A stretch of DNA of 64,000 bases from Chlorella sorokiniana. Lineage: Eukaryota; Chlorophyta; Trebouxiophyceae; Chlorellales; Chlorellaceae. The notes under the pieces are model-generated. The model was not told the DNA's origin. It was given only the letters and a program-made list of their open reading frames with translations, and did not search any database. The translations under genes and the position numbers were made by a program. Each line of letters opens with the position of its first letter. Within the stretch, counting starts at the first letter, position 1. Shown piece after piece: positions 35,731-46,389 of this stretch. Location of the stretch: positions 2,476,920 through 2,540,919 of the forward strand of contig CP084609.1 of the NCBI GenBank assembly GCA_025917655.1, given 5' to 3'.

Positions 35731-36440
35731 AGGGGTGTGAAGGAGCGGGGGCACTCCAGCACCATCACTTGAAGAGCAGTATGCCGTAGTATCAGTGTGT
35801 CTCCGCCTTTCGCGACAGCGTGACAGCGTCATTGCCATTTATTCGCTACCAACCAGAGCCGCTCCTCGCTGCACCGCCGATTCGTCTCCAACTAATTTTT
35901 TGCTATGGTTGGGATGCATACGACAATTATGAGTTCAGGATGCTGTTGCTTACAGTGTATTTTGTAAGTCAACACGCAAGATAACGTGCCTGTGCTACAA
36001 GCATTCATGAGCCGCGAAGGAAGTGTGGGCAGTTTGGCGCTAGCAGCGGCACGCTATGCAGCGAAAGCGCCGGCACTGACGACCCTAGTGCTAACCACCG
36101 TTGGTTTTGACCACAGCGACGCATCCGTCTCCTGCGACACTATTTTGTCGCATTCAAAGCCGCTGACTGGCAGCAGTATGGCAGCCAAAGTTGGCGCAAC
36201 CCACAGCGCACAAATCTGCACGGCCAGAGCCACGGTGAGGACAATTTAACAATGCGATCCCTATATCGCGAACCCTCTGGTAGCACAGTTTGGCAGGAGC
36301 GGGGCGGCGCCACCCGCCGCTGCTGGCCGCATCTGCCGTCACGGTTCCTCCGTTGCATGCTGCAGGTTCACCGTGGTTATGAAGCACGGTCGCTGATGCA
36401 AAGAATTCAAGTAGATTCAGCTAACACGACTCGCTTGCAG
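35731..36440. other. Intergenic region
   Basis: Probably the 3' UTR of the PLAC8-like gene and the promoter/first exon of the next gene. No conserved exon seen. The 35850-36000 segment is AT-richer than its surroundings. Confidence 0.4.
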
Positions 36441-38328
36441 CAAGAAGAGGACCAACAATTCACAAGCCTCGCGCGCTCAAGCTTGCTACGGCTGGCGCTC
36501 CTGTCTGCCGCGGCTGCCCCAGCTCTATTGCGCGCCCCCAGCCGCCGCGGTCGACTTGAACCCCTTGTTGCCCGCCCGCTTCGACGCTGCCGGACCCTCT
36601 AGCGCGCTGCTGCTGGACACGCAGCTGCTGCCGCTGCCGCCAGGGCCCATTGCCTTCCCGCGCCGCCAGCTGGACCTCAACTTTGCGGTGCTGCTGCTAC
36701 GCAGCGGATACGAGGCGTGCGACGACCTTGACTTCACACCCATGGTGAGGAAGCACATAGCTCCGTATAGTTTGGGGGGGGGGGGCGGGAGTGGGGGCGC
36801 GGCAGCGGCGCGGCCTGCCGGAGATGCCTGCTGCAAGCTGAGCCACGGCTTCCTTACCACGCCTGCAGGTCCTGCTGACATGCCCGCTGCACGCCCTTGC
36901 CGCAGGATCTGTTCCAGAAGACCTTTTGGAAGCTGCGGCAGGCGGAGTGGGAGCCGTACCTGCTGCTGCACTCGCCGCTGCGCATCCAGCAGGTCAGTCG
37001 TGGGACCGCTGCGGGGCAGCTGTTGGAGCCCGCAACGACTGACATGCTGCGGCAGACGCGTTATGCCTTGCCTTGCACCTTTTGCACTGCGTTGCTCGTG
37101 CCTGGTCCTGCGCGGGCCATGCACTCGCTGCCCACGTGCCGCTGCACCCTCTTGTTAACAAACAGGGCCAGCTGTCGGACCCCCTCTACTTTGACTTCAT
37201 CGTGTTCAGCCAGGCGGATGCGGCCAGCCGCCTGATGCGCCAGGGCAAGCAGGTGGGCGGGGGGCAGATTTGGAAGGTCAGGGCTGCATGAGCAACTGTG
37301 CCGCTACCTGCCAGCAAACTCTTCCCTGCCGGGCTTGCTTCGCTTCGCCCCGCGTCAGCGCCCGCAACCTCCCCCTCCCCCATCGCTCTTGGGTGAGCTC
37401 CAGGTGTTTGAGGAGTACGACGAGGAGAGCCAGGGCCAGCGGGTGGTCACGCGTGATCCGTCCCTGGCAAACAACGCGCTGCTGCCGGGTGCGCTGCACT
37501 GCGCTGAGCGGATGCAGCGGGCCTGGTCGGCCGGCTGTGGCCTGCACAACTTCATCGTGCCTGGCCGGGCCCAGCAGCCTGGCTTGGCTGCCACCCTGCC
37601 TGGCCACGCCCCTCCATCCAGCCCTCCCCTGTACCAAGCGCAGACCGTCTGTTTGAGCGGCACGGCGAGCTCATCTACCGTGGCCTAGTGGAGGGGTTCA
37701 GGGGAGAGCAGTTTGGTGGGCCGGCCCCGTGCGCGCCAGGTGCGCTGGGCACAGCCTGGCCCGCTGCAAGCTGGCATGGGCACCCGTTGTGAAGGACGGT
37801 GCTATGCTGAAGCCACCGCCACTATGCTCCCTGCACGTGCATGCCCCTCTGCAGGCGCACCCACAGAGCAGTTGCTGGATGGCGTGCAGCAACTGCTGGA
37901 CATCTTCCTGGCCAAGGGCTTTGCGCTCAAGGGCTCGCTGACCCCGGGACCAGGCGCAGACGCGTTCTCGGTGCGGCTCGAGGGCCCTGCGAACCTCTGG
38001 TCGCTGCAGGTGGGGGCCAGCGGGGCGCGGCAGGGGGCTGCTCTGCTGATATCAGCATCGATGCTGCAAGCATGCAGCATATCGCAGCTCGGCTTGTGCG
38101 TGTTGACCGCTCATCTACGAAATACTTTTATGGTCGCAAACCCAATGATGTCTGTCTGGTATTGAAACATCCATGTTTTTGCAGTCGCTAGCAGCGCGGC
38201 GCTCTGCCGTGTATGAACAGCACGACGCGGCGGCGGTGGCGGCTTACCTGCGAGCCAGCGGACGCAGTAGCACGTGTCGCGTGGCCTGGACAGACACAGC
38301 AGTGACGCAGGAATGGCAGCTTTTGTGA
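36441..38328 (+). CDS. Conserved protein of unknown function, probably plastid-targeted
   Basis: I recognise the sequence type as a conserved plant/algal protein but cannot name a function. The first clear exon starts after a CAG acceptor at 36440. It carries a basic, Ser/Arg-rich leader (SKKRTNNSQASRAQACYGWR), then AAAVDLNPLLPARFDAAG and LDLNFAVLLLRSGYEACDDL ending DFTPM (36673-36743). Further exons: DLFQKTFWKLRQAEWEPYLL (about 36905-36965), QLSDPLYFDFIVFSQADAAS (about 37168-37230), VFEEYDEESQGQRVV and DPSLANNALLPGALHCAERM (about 37403-37515). Then RHGELIYRGLVEGFRGEQ (about 37655-37712), QLLDGVQQLLDIFLAKGFAL then LWSLQ (37870-38010), and a last exon SLAARRSAVYEQHDAAAVAA ending VTQEWQLL at TGA 38326-38328. 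The leader and lack of membrane helices suggest a soluble plastid protein. The initiator exon upstream of 36441 is not identified. Confidence 0.55.
36774..36785. repeat. Intronic poly-G tract
   Basis: Twelve G in a row near the start of the intron that follows the DFTPM exon of the conserved plastid-type gene. It is notable mainly because single-base frame breaks elsewhere in the window also fall at G or C runs. Confidence 0.85.
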
Positions 38329-38907
38329 ATGGACTTGCCGGGTGTTTCGCGTTTTGTTTCTCTGCTCTTGCGAACCGCAAGGGGGCTGCCAGCACCATGC
38401 CCGGACCCCTGGTGCGTGTTAGAATTGAGGGGCCGGAATGTGAGGCGGCGCAATCCGGCAGCGCATAGGATTGCTGGGGGCCCATTGTATCGTGGCTGCA
38501 GGGAGAAGGCATCATGCAAGGCAGCAGATAGTTTGCTCCAAAGCTGGAAGTATCCGCTGACGGCTGGTTCTGCAGGCCCCCGGTTGCGCCATCCGCCAGG
38601 TGGTTGCAGCGCCCAAATATGTATTGTGACGCGATTTTGAGTGATTTCAGGGTTCCTGTCGGGAAAAATTGGGGCCCCTCCCCTGCCGCACAAACTTTGG
38701 CAGCACCGCGAAGAGCCCCTGCCAGCACCCAGCGAGCCCGCAGGCTCTGATTTCGAACCAAATAACTTCCACCGACATGTAGACGCATACATGTGTGCTC
38801 ACTTTTTGATGCAGATACAGCCAGCATGTGGTGGCAGGGCCTTGACGCTCCCCATGGCCTCACACTCGTTGTATTTGTGTTCACCCTTCGCTGACTAGGA
38901 GTCTAGC
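38329..38907. other. Intergenic region
   Basis: Spacer between the conserved plastid-type gene and the F-box gene. A 180-codon open frame on the minus strand has no conserved motif and I do not call it. Confidence 0.45.
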
Positions 38908-41438
38908 ATGCATCGTAGTGTTAGAAGCGATACTATGGACCTCCTCTCCCTCCCCCGCTCGCCATTTTTAGAAGTGCTGCGCCGGCTGGACGGTCGCAGC
39001 TTAGTGGCTTTGGAACAAACGCATAGCTACTTTCAGCGCAAGGAGCCTGGTTCCCGATTGTCCCTAGTGGAGTCTGTGGCGAGAGAGGCTGTCGTGCAGC
39101 TTTGCGGCGGCTCGCAAGTCCAAGCGGAACGCTTCAGGTCAGTACAAGGCATTCTGTAAGCCGTGTTTCGGCGCTGCGTTGCCCTCAGTTACGCTGGGGA
39201 GGCCATTCAGGTGCTGGTGCGTCGTCGCCCGTGCTTTTGGGGCTTCTCTTGGGCGTATCGTGCGGTCACCAATGAATTTGGGGATCTGCCAAACGCCCAG
39301 GGCACTCCGATCGAACCCTGGTTTGCCTGTTGCTCCGGCGCCCTGTTCTGCGGCTGTGGTCAGCCGCAGGCTTTCCCTGGCTGGGCCACTCTCTCTTGGG
39401 CAGCTGGGCTTGTGCTGCACGAGATTGGCATGAAATATCATAGAGGAGGCTTGGTGTCAAGCACAAGGCAGCGATACCTCCCAGTTTGCCCGCTGTCCCG
39501 GCCAAACAGTCACCCTGACGCCGTCGTGGACGCACTCGAGTCTGACAGCTGGCCCGCCTCCTGTTCGCCGCCGCCCTTCCTGCAGGCATCGCAGCTGGCG
39601 TGAGCGGCTGCACCTGGAGGAAAGCACGGGGCTGGCTTTGACCGTCGCTTCAGCGAGGGCGGCGGCTTCCGCTTCCAGTTCAACCCAGGTGAGGTGGCAT
39701 GCCCGGGTCATCAAGCTGCCGTATTGCAGGCTGGCACAGGATGTGCTGCAGCACACTGCAGCAGGTTATTCTTGGTTTGTCCCACACCGCCTGCCTGAAT
39801 GCTGCAGATGGTGACGCCGTGCGCTCGGTGCGCCTGACCGGCATGGGCCCCAAGCTGCTCCTGTCCGACGTCTCCACCCGCGACCAACCGGTGCTGCGCT
39901 GGCGCCTGCGCGTGCGCGGCAACACCGCAGTCGAGTTTGGCGTGGTGCCCGCCGACCTGCCCCCTGCCACACCGCCCTGCACAAGTGCATGGCGGCGACG
40001 GGGCGCCGCACCAGCGTGCCACCGGTTTCTGCTCGCAGGTGTGCTCTTTGTATGTCGAGGGTGGCGAGGGATGGTGATTGTGTGTGCTGGGGAAGTATGT
40101 GGGACGTCAGCGGGTGCTTACATGTTTGGGGGACGCGAGGGGCAAGCCTTGTGCCGGTCATGGCTCAAGCCAAGCGCAACTACGCTTGCTACTTGCAAAC
40201 CCGCCGCTTCTGGTGCACGGGGCTGGCTGCTGACCCAACCTCCTCCCTCCCCTCATGCCCCGCTGCCCATCATGCAGATCACCGCAGGCTCGCTGCTGCC
40301 GCTCAAGGCGCCCGTGATGCGAGGCGCTGTACTGGATGTCGTGGCGCGGCGCGGGCACCTAGAGGTGTGTGTTACGGCTGCTCCTGCCCCACCTGCCTGC
40401 CTGTTGCTGCTCCTGCAGCGCTGCGCTCTGCCGTGCGTGCAACGATGCACTGATGCCTGTGGCGCCAGTATTGCCAGGCAGCGTCTGTCCTCGCGTGGCC
40501 GGTTGGCCCCAACCCAGCAATGCCTCTGCACTGGCTGGCCTCAAGTGTCACTCCCTGCTTCGCTGCGTGCTGGCCTCTTTGCGTCCCCTTCTCGGCCTCC
40601 CCTTTCAAATGCCATTTGCTGCCGCCGCCCGCACCCCTTGCACGCAGGTGGTGCTGGCATACCCCGAGGACGCAAAGGAAATCAGCTGGCAGAACGGGCA
40701 GCCGGTACACCGCCCGTACCGTGGCCCCTCCCAGCTGCGCTTTGAGCAAGACTTTCCAGCTGATTACGATATCCGTTTGGCAGTCACCTCGTGGGCGAAG
40801 GCTCATTTCGAGGTGCTACATGGCGGCTATACGGTGGATGCGGCCTGGGCCGCAGATGCTGCTGCGGTAGAGAGCATGGAGGCTGCAGCCGAGGCGGCAG
40901 CAGCGGGGGAGGCTGAGCTGCTGTTGCCGCACTTGCAGCATGCAGCGGCGGCGGCGGCAGAAGCCGCTGGGCCTGGTCCGCTGGCGCAGCTTCCAACAGA
41001 GCATGCGCCGCACCTGCAGCAGATGGTTGCGGGCGCGGTGGCAGCTGCAGCGCAGCACGCCGGACACTTTGGCGGCGCCGCAGCCAGCGGTCCGCTACCA
41101 TCTGATGCCGCTGCACCAGTTGGGGTAGTGGCGGCAGCAGCGCCTTCTGCGCCCCCGCCTGCGACTCGGCTGCTGGGTGCGGTGCTGGCAGCGCCGCCGT
41201 TGCAGCCACACCTGGAGGCACACCCGCCTGCTTCGCTGCTTGCGGGGTTGCCGCTGCGCTGGAGCTGGGAGCTGCCAGGGAGCAACAGCGGCCGGCAGGT
41301 CCGCCTGAGGTGGTCGACGAAGCGCAGGCCCCGGGCAGGGCTGTGGCCTGCTCTGTCGCTGACGCGCCTGCACTCTGCCCTGCCCCCTCTGTGGAGCTGT
41401 TTGAGGATGGCCACCTGCCCGCGTCGTCGCAAGGCTAG
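38908..41438 (+). CDS. F-box protein with a SPRY-like domain and Ala-rich tail
   Basis: Probably a substrate adaptor of an SCF-type ubiquitin ligase. The first exon (ATG 38908; alternative ATG 38935) reads LPRSPFLEVLRRLDGRSLVA followed by LEQTHSYFQ, a standard F-box helix pair. Then SLVESVAREAVVQLCGG and, after an intron, WRERLHLEESTGLGFDRRFS (about 39603-39665). A beta-rich part resembles a B30.2/SPRY fold: VRLTGMGPKLLLSD (about 39830), VLRWRLRVRGNTAVEFGVVP (about 39890-39950), ITAGSLLPLKAPVMRGAVLD (about 40277-40340) and PSQLRFEQDFPADYDIRLAV (about 40725-40785). The last large exon ends in an Ala-rich tail (about 40840-41280). Two breaks within 40 bases near 39970-39990 and one near 41290 shift the frame. 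The chosen end (VELFEDGHLPASSQG, TAG 41436-41438) looks native. The tail frame otherwise stays open to 41712. Confidence 0.6.
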
Positions 41439-42636
41439 CCCCGCCTGCCTCTACAGGAGGCACAACTTCAGCGCTGCCGTTTGTGCGCGCTCAGTTTTAG
41501 AGGGTGCAACAACCCACCCGCACCATGTACACTCTGCCTCATGCCTCCCCATCCCGCTGTGTTTGCTCCTGCCCCCTTTGCACGACATTGCGTCCCTATT
41601 CATTTGCCGCCGATGGCGCCGCTGCTTGGACCCGGCAGCAGCCTGTGCGGCCCCAGGCTGTTATGCGCCCTCGTCTGCCTGCTCCTCCTACCTGCGTGTT
41701 TTTTCCCTTTAAATAACTGTCGATCTCGTGCGAACCATACCCATCATTTTTTTTTATTTTCTGCACCCCTGCCGATGTCCCAGCCAGTCCCTTCTTGCTG
41801 CCGCCCCATGCTGCATGTCGCACGCCTGGCAGCCCCCAGAATGCTGATCTCAGCATGGTTCGCCAGCCTTCTGCCCATTGCACCCCTGACAGCGGGCGCC
41901 CCTGTGTGCTGCCCATCCCTAGCCCCCTTCAATCCTGCCTGCTGCTCTGCACTCGCCTCGCTTGCTCCTTCTGGCAGCTTGCGCCATATGCTACTCGTTT
42001 CTTGCCCCTGAACCCCGTATGTTTCGTTTTGAATCGAACTTTGCTACCGCTAGCAGGCCTGCATCATGCCGGTTCCTTGCCGCCTAGGCATGCGCGCATA
42101 AGCGCTGCAGCCAGCAGGATGGGCCCAGCACCGCTTTTGCAAGCAACGCTGCTGTTTTTACCGCGTTGCCAGCATGTGTAATACTCTACATGGTTATCAA
42201 TCTGCAAAACAGCCGCTGACAACACCTTGGATGGGTCCAGGCAGCGCGGTCTTCCTGGTTTTGCACCCTGAAAGGATGCAGGGTAGTTGCATCGACGCCC
42301 AACAGGGATTGCCGCTGCGGCCCACTGCTGTTCAAGCGACCAATCAACCGATTTAGCAAGCCGTGGGTTTCAATGACATGCACACACCAATGGTTGCATG
42401 ACGTTCAAACATGCGTTCAAACCCAGCCGCCAGGTTTGATGTCCGCCTGCTCTGACTGGGCAGAGCACGGGCGCAGGGGAGCTGCCCCCGAGCCCTAGCC
42501 ACCGAATCCCGCCCGGCAGCCTGCCTTTGCACCGCTTCTGCCCGTGCACCAGCTTGTCTGGTTGCCTGCAGCGGGCGGGAGCTGCCAGCCTTTTACCCAG
42601 CGGCTGTCATCCAGCTTTCTGCCATCCCAGCCCGGC
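41439..42636. other. Intergenic region
   Basis: 3'-UTR-like C/T-rich sequence, a T10 run at 41748-41757, and the promoter region of the next WD40 gene. No supported exon. Confidence 0.4.
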
Positions 42637-44942
42637 ATGGCTATCGCAGCAGTCAACAACAAGCCGTACCTGTCTTCTCGTAGCAGCAGCACGGCCCCTC
42701 TGTGCGCCAGTCGAAGCTCACAACAATGCCGCCCCGGCAGGCGCTCCCTTCGCTGTCTGGCGGTTGCCGAGTTCATTCGATTAGATGCCAAGGAGGCAAT
42801 GTTGTTTCAGAAGCTCAAGGCCCACGAAGCCAGCCTTGCGGCCACCCTGGTGCTGGAGGACTCTGGTGAGCGGCTGTGGGGCATTTGGTGGCATACCCTT
42901 CCTTCTGTTTTCACACAGAAACCAGGGAATCGGTCGGTCGGTGCCTGCCGACAAGCTGCACGGTGAATGTCTGCACGGCTCCTCACCCCCTGCTCCCGGC
43001 TGCCCCCACGCCCTTCCTGCCACTGCGCAGACCAGGGCAAGAAGATTGTCACTAGCAGCTTGGACAAGACGCTTGTACTCTGGAGCAGTCAGGTGACACC
43101 GGGCTGCAAGCAGCCTGCCTTTTTTGAAAAGCTGCCGCTCCGGTAGCCGCTGTTCGCCAGGGCAGCCGCGGGCCAGCTGCCGCCACTGGCAGGGCTCGTG
43201 CTCAACTCAGGTCGGCTAGCCGGTTTGCTGCCCCTTGCATTCGGCAACCGAGCCTACTCATGTCACTGCGCAGGGGAACTGCGATGAGTTGGAGACGTGC
43301 GGTTTGAAGGAGGAGGCGCGGCTGGCGCCCCGGGCGGCCCCATCTTCTCGCTTGCAGTCGACAGCCGCGAGCAGGACGGCCTGCCCAGCCAGGTGCGTGC
43401 CGTGCACTCTGATTGATGCCAGCCAGGTAGCCCAGGAGAGTGTGGCGGGGCTGCAGGGCGGGGAATGCAGGCCAAGCCAAACTAACCCCTGTGGGCCGCT
43501 ATGTGGGTGGCCCCAGCTGGCGAGCTTGATGCCAGATATATGCCTTGCTCACACGCCGCGGTGCCCCGCATCCGTCTGCAGGTGTTTGTGGGCAATCACG
43601 CGCGCCAGGTGGCTGCCTGGGTCCCCCCCCCCCGCCCTTGACCCCAACGTTGTGCTGGACGACCATTGCGGCTGGGTGCGCTCCTGGCCCTCGCCCGCGG
43701 CCGCTGGCTCTTCTCGTGCGCCTGCAACACGCTGCGGCAATGGGATGTGTCTCGCGCTGTGCCGCGCTGCGTCGCCACCGTGACCTTGGACAAGGGAGAC
43801 ATCTTGGCGCTGGTGGCCCGAAAGGACCGCATCTACGCCGCCAACGCCGATGGCAGCATACGGTGAGAAACCGCGCTGGGCAGCTGTTGAAGCTGTATGT
43901 GTGGCTGGGTGGTTGGCTGGGGCAGGGGTGTGGGGAGGGAAGGGCACGTGCGTGCTTAACCTTGCCCATTGAATGTCAGAGAGCAGGGTGCCCTGCCCCT
44001 CTTGCCGCTCCCCTCCCCACTGCGGGGCTGCGATAGCTTGCCCTGGTGACTGTGCAAACACCCTTGCACCCCCAACTCCCTCCTTACCACCCACGCTCGT
44101 TGGCCTTCTTCCTCCCTCGCAGCGCCTGGTCTATCGGCAAAAAGGGCGAGCTGGCGGAGGTGGCCTGCCGTAGCGGGCGCACGGCGAGCGGGTGGCTGGC
44201 ATTGCCCTGCGCGGCGCCCTCCTCTACTCCGTTTCATACGACGGTGCGCTCAAGGCCTGGGACGCCGACAACCTGGACATAGTGGTGGACAGGTGTGTGC
44301 GCTCGTGTGTGTGTTGTGGGTGGGGCTGCTGGTTGGTGGCCTGTTTGCCTTCAGGGCCGTGCTAAGATGCTTTCCCATGTTGTCACAAGGGCATTTGTGC
44401 ATGTCGCCCTGTACATTCGTGCTTCTGCTTGGTGACATACTATCAACACCCATGGGTGCAACCCATGGGTGCCTGCCTGTAGCTCTACTGCCTGTAGACC
44501 TTGATTGACAACTGTCCTGCCACGTGCCCTGCAGGTCGAATGCGCACGGCGGCGAACGCGTGCACTGCCTCACCGTGGGGCCTGATGGCCTCATCTACAC
44601 CGGCGGCGACGACAAGGTGGGGGCCGTGCAGCTCTACCCAGTGCTGCTGCCTGAAGGCACTCTTGACCCTGCGCGCATGGCCTTGCCCTGCCGCTACGAC
44701 ACTGCTGCATGCTTGCTGTCGCTGTGGCGCTTGTTCCTGGCCAGCATCTCTGACTTGCTGCGTGCCCCTTGTCTCCACTCCTCGACCTGCAGCTGGTCCG
44801 CCGCTGGGACCCCTCCCTGCTGTTGCCAGCGGCGCAGCCGCTGCTCTGCCACCATCACTCTGTGCGGACCCTGGCCGCTGGCTCCAAGGAGCTCCTCGTC
44901 TCTGGCGACAAGAGGGGCGAGCTGGCCGTTTGGAAGGTTTGA
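42637..44942 (+). CDS. WD40-repeat protein with transit-peptide-like N terminus
   Basis: ATG 42637 gives MAIAAVNNKPYLSSRSSSTA then a Ser/Arg/Gln-rich leader, suggesting import into the plastid. A helix follows: FIRLDAKEAMLFQKLKAHEA. Beta-propeller blades come next: KKIVTSSLDKTLVLWSSQ (43041-43091), VFVGNHARQVAAWVPPPP (about 43581-43635), RWLFSCACNTLRQWDVSRAV (about 43700-43760), RIYAANADGSIR with AWSIGKKGELAEVA (43828-44165), ALLYSVSYDGALKAWDADNL (44215-44275), GGERVHCLTVGPDGLIYTGG (44545-44605) and a last blade with LVRRWDPSLLLPAAQPLL and ELLVSGDKRGELAVWKV, stop 44940-44942. Each blade closes with a W-D or W-S type ending, as in WD40 scaffolds. I cannot assign a complex. One frame break occurs near 43678 (CGWVR to LLALARGRW), and a C11 run lies just upstream. 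Confidence 0.65.
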
Positions 44943-46389
44943 GCAGCGGCTCACCCTACCGATGCGCTTTCACCACTGCACTGCAGCCGGTTGGCTGCAC
45001 GCTGCCAACCTACCCTACACGCACCCCTTTAGTGCTTGCCAGGCCCCGGCTGCCCTGCCTCCAGCTTGTATGGTAGCGTCCGCGTAGTGAGAGTTCCGGC
45101 ACTACCGCAGCCTGCGTGCCCTCTACAGCCCACAGCCCCAACCCCTCCCAAGGTAGCACCCCGCCCGCTCTCATTTCATGGCAGCTGAAGCACTCCTCCC
45201 GTTCGTCTCCTCTGTCCAGCATACCGTGATTGTTTCTCAGAGTCGCACTTGAATAGCTACGCTCTGGGCCCCTTTCCCTGTTGCCCTCCCCCTCCCTTCT
45301 CCGTCTCGGCTTGCGCTACGCAGATGTGCCCCCTTTCAAATTTTCACGCCCGCAACGACAGCGGTGAGGCCCATGCTGGCCGCGCCCTGCGCCGCCTCTT
45401 GCCCTCCCCATTTGCTCCGGCATGTGTTGTGCACGGCCAGCGTGTGTACCCCAGCTTTCCGCAGCCGTCCTCGCCCTACCCTCTCTCACTCGAATGTGGT
45501 TGGCCTCCTACAGGCAGCTGTAGGCAGCCGCCGATGAGTCGAAAACCGGTGTTGCACCCCTCAAACGCCCTGCCCCTCCCCTTTCTCTCTCTTCTTACTT
45601 GCCGATTGTTTTCTTACGCATTCCGTCCCCTGCTTTCTTCACTGTGCGGGCCACTTGCTGCCGCTCTGCATGCCTGCCTCTTTGTCTGCCTCAACGTCTG
45701 ACCCGCATGCAGCCTCACGTGTCTCCGCTGCGACCTTCCTGTCGCTGCGCCTGCACCGTCCTCCAGCTCCACGCCTGTTCTTGGACATGGTGCCCACCTT
45801 GATCCCTTGAACCTCTATATCATACAGTAAGCCACTAGAACGAGGCAAGTGGATGTAAAAGCTGTATCAAGGTGATGTGGCTCAGTCGGGCACCAGCTGG
45901 TTGGGGTAGGTTTGGCGCTCTTGGCGCAGGAGCACATCTTGGTTGTTTTGTGTCAGGCTGTTGGACAGCTCTAGGTTTACAAACGCTTGGAAAGGACCGC
46001 ATGGTGGCGGCTTTAGAGCAGGGTTTGCCAGAAGCTGCAAAGCAAGCGATGCAGGGGGTAAACCATGATGGATGAGACGCGAGGGGCGGCGCCGCCCAGC
46101 TGGCGCGCCATACTGTCCTTCACTGCACATCGCCCCCTGAAGCGCATTCTGCGGTAGATTGATTTGTTGTCTGCATCAAAAGGTTTCTGTGGAAGGCAGA
46201 GAAGCCGGGGCTTTGGTCACAGGCGGAAGCCCGAGGCGATCGGCAGGGCGACGTTCCTACAGCCTTGGGCGGCTCAAGCCATGGGTCTGGATGCCGCCCT
46301 AGCTCCACGGCTGGGCCGCGGAGGTGAGCCAAAGACATGCCAGGCCCCTGTCGCGAGGGTGCGCCAGCACCCCTTCTTCCACGCTTGCG
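44943..46389. other. Intergenic region upstream of starch synthase
   Basis: About 1.4 kb of C/T-rich 3'-UTR-like and promoter sequence. No conserved exon recognised. The transit-peptide exon of the starch synthase gene may begin earlier than 46390 within this stretch. Confidence 0.4.

Noticed and set aside
38111-38884. Long minus-strand open frames in the gap before the F-box gene
   Set aside because: No conserved motif, they overlap the last exon of the upstream gene, and open frames of this length are common by chance in GC-rich sequence.
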